Shown in pieces: positions 5,057-5,791 of a DNA stretch of 5,791 bases (its first letter is position 1; every line of letters starts with the position of its first letter). Both the position numbers and the translations under genes were made by a program. The notes beneath the pieces are model-generated. The model worked only from the letters and a program-made list of their open reading frames with translations, did no database searches and had not been told where the DNA came from. This stretch comes from Anaerolineae bacterium (GTDB lineage: Bacteria; Chloroflexota; Anaerolineae; DRVO01): contig JAAYAV010000328.1 of NCBI GenBank assembly GCA_012719195.1, forward strand, positions 1 to 5,791. Direction: 5' to 3'.

Positions 5057-5791
5057 ATGACCAGCAGGATCAGCAGACGTTCGTTCATCGGTGCCGCGGC
5101 CCTTACCGGGGCGAGCGCAGCGCTCGCCGCCTGTGGTGGCACCCCGGCGCCGGCGAGCGGAGGCGGTGAGGCGGCCGCCACTTCGGCGCCGGCCGCTGCC
5201 ACCTCGGAGACGGTGCTCGAGGTTTGGAACAACAACTGGGGCGAAGTCTACAATGAGCCTATGAAGGCCATCGGAGAGGCCTACACGGCCGAGACCGGGG
5301 TGAAGGTCAACTGGGCCTTCAACGACCAGTGGCAAGAGAAACTTCTCACCGCCATCGCCGGTGACATTCCCCCTGACGCCTGCTATACCAACTGGGTCGG
5401 ACTGCCCACCCTCGCCCACCAGGGCACCATGCTGCCGCTCGACGACTACTTCGCCGCCAGCGGCATCCAGTCCTCCGACTTCATCAAGGCCATGATTGAC
5501 GCCTGCGTGTGGGAGGGGAAGACCTACGGCATCCCCGGCGGCGCCGACTTCCTCGTACTCCACTATAGCAAGGACGTGTACGAGGCCGTCGGGCTCGACC
5601 CGGAGCAGCCGCCGGTGACGTTGGCCGACTGGGTCGCCCACTCCGAGGCTATCTACAAGTTCGACAGCGCCGGCAACATCGAGCGCATGGGCATGGGCCC
5701 CACGGATCCGGGACTCATCTATGCTGCTTTCCTCTTCGGCGGAGAGTTCTACAACACCGAAGAGAAGCGGATCACCTGTAACGAGGGTGGC
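5057..5791 (+). CDS. ABC transporter sugar-type (family 1) solute-binding lipoprotein, partial
   Basis: The first 245 codons are present; the gene runs off the right edge. The N-terminus combines a twin-arginine motif (S6-R7-R8-S9-F10-I11) with a hydrophobic core and lipobox L23-A24-A25-C26. The protein is therefore probably exported folded by Tat and then lipid-anchored. A low-complexity Gly/Ala/Ser/Thr/Pro linker (27-51) tethers the binding domain. The domain opens with TVLEVWNNNWGEVYNEPMKAIGEAYTAETGVKVNW and continues with QWQEKLLTAIAGDIPPDACYTNW and WEGKTYGIPGGADFLVLHYSKDVYEAVGLDP. These are typical of extracellular solute-binding family 1 (sugars, polyols, glycerol-phosphate). Permeases and ATPase would be expected downstream, outside the window. 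The ATG at 5057 has AAGGAG at 5043-5048, eight bases upstream. The ligand cannot be named from this part. Transcription is probably controlled by the 4897-4909 operator. Confidence 0.92.
   Translation, partial: MTSRISRRSFIGAAALTGASAALAACGGTPAPASGGGEAAATSAPAAATSETVLEVWNNNWGEVYNEPMKAIGEAYTAETGVKVNWAFNDQWQEKLLTAIAGDIPPDACYTNWVGLPTLAHQGTMLPLDDYFAASGIQSSDFIKAMIDACVWEGKTYGIPGGADFLVLHYSKDVYEAVGLDPEQPPVTLADWVAHSEAIYKFDSAGNIERMGMGPTDPGLIYAAFLFGGEFYNTEEKRITCNEGG

Noticed and set aside
4919..5641. 240-residue minus-strand frame opposite the sugar-binding protein
   Set aside because: It lies antisense to a well-recognised gene, with no family motif and shadow-like composition.

Overview
The window is GC-rich bacterial chromosomal DNA. 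Several things point to a Chloroflexota-like organism, with moderate confidence: a Tat-type lipoprotein sugar-binding protein, an RsmD variant with an APPQY motif, no encoded CCA on the tRNA, and densely packed SD-led genes. No gene here fixes the phylum. No CRISPR, insertion sequence, attachment site or prophage trace is visible.

Layout from left to right. (1) The first 127 bases are the 5' end of a minus-strand lipoprotein gene. It looks like an ABC-transporter solute-binding protein of the peptide/nickel class (family 5) and has a consensus TATAAT promoter at 188-215. (2) A two-gene plus-strand operon follows: a GlsB/YeaQ/YmgE small membrane protein (401-652) and a highly charged, aromatic-free Ala/Lys/Asp/Glu-rich helical protein (715-1119). 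An extended -10 promoter (304-331) lies before it and a perfect 12-bp hairpin (1148-1174) after it. (3) A minus-strand tRNA-Val(CAC) at 1289-1362 has its own promoter and a likely terminator. (4) Two AI-2E family (PerM/TqsA/YtvI-type) membrane proteins follow in tandem (1618-2910 and 2907-4088). They overlap by four bases (GTGA) and are preceded by an unusually structured leader. (5) Converging on them is rsmD on the minus strand (4193-4816), encoding the 16S rRNA m2G966 methyltransferase and starting at TTG. (6) Divergent from rsmD, a TTGACA promoter with a palindromic FadR/GntR-like operator over its -10 drives a family 1 (sugar-type) solute-binding lipoprotein that runs off the right edge (5057 onward).

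The genes do not form one pathway. The window is a housekeeping and membrane-stress segment (tRNA, rsmD, GlsB-like, LEA-like, AI-2E pair) between two unrelated solute-uptake loci. Several start codons differ from the longest open frame, because a GGAGG-type ribosome binding site 7-8 bases upstream picks an internal start (401, 1618, 2907).

The least ordinary signals are the leader of the AI-2E operon, with mutually exclusive hairpins and a paired Shine-Dalgarno, the operator at 4897-4909, and the tandem AI-2E paralogues in which the second has lost conserved family motifs. I did not find anything I can defend as a wholly new defence or mobile system.
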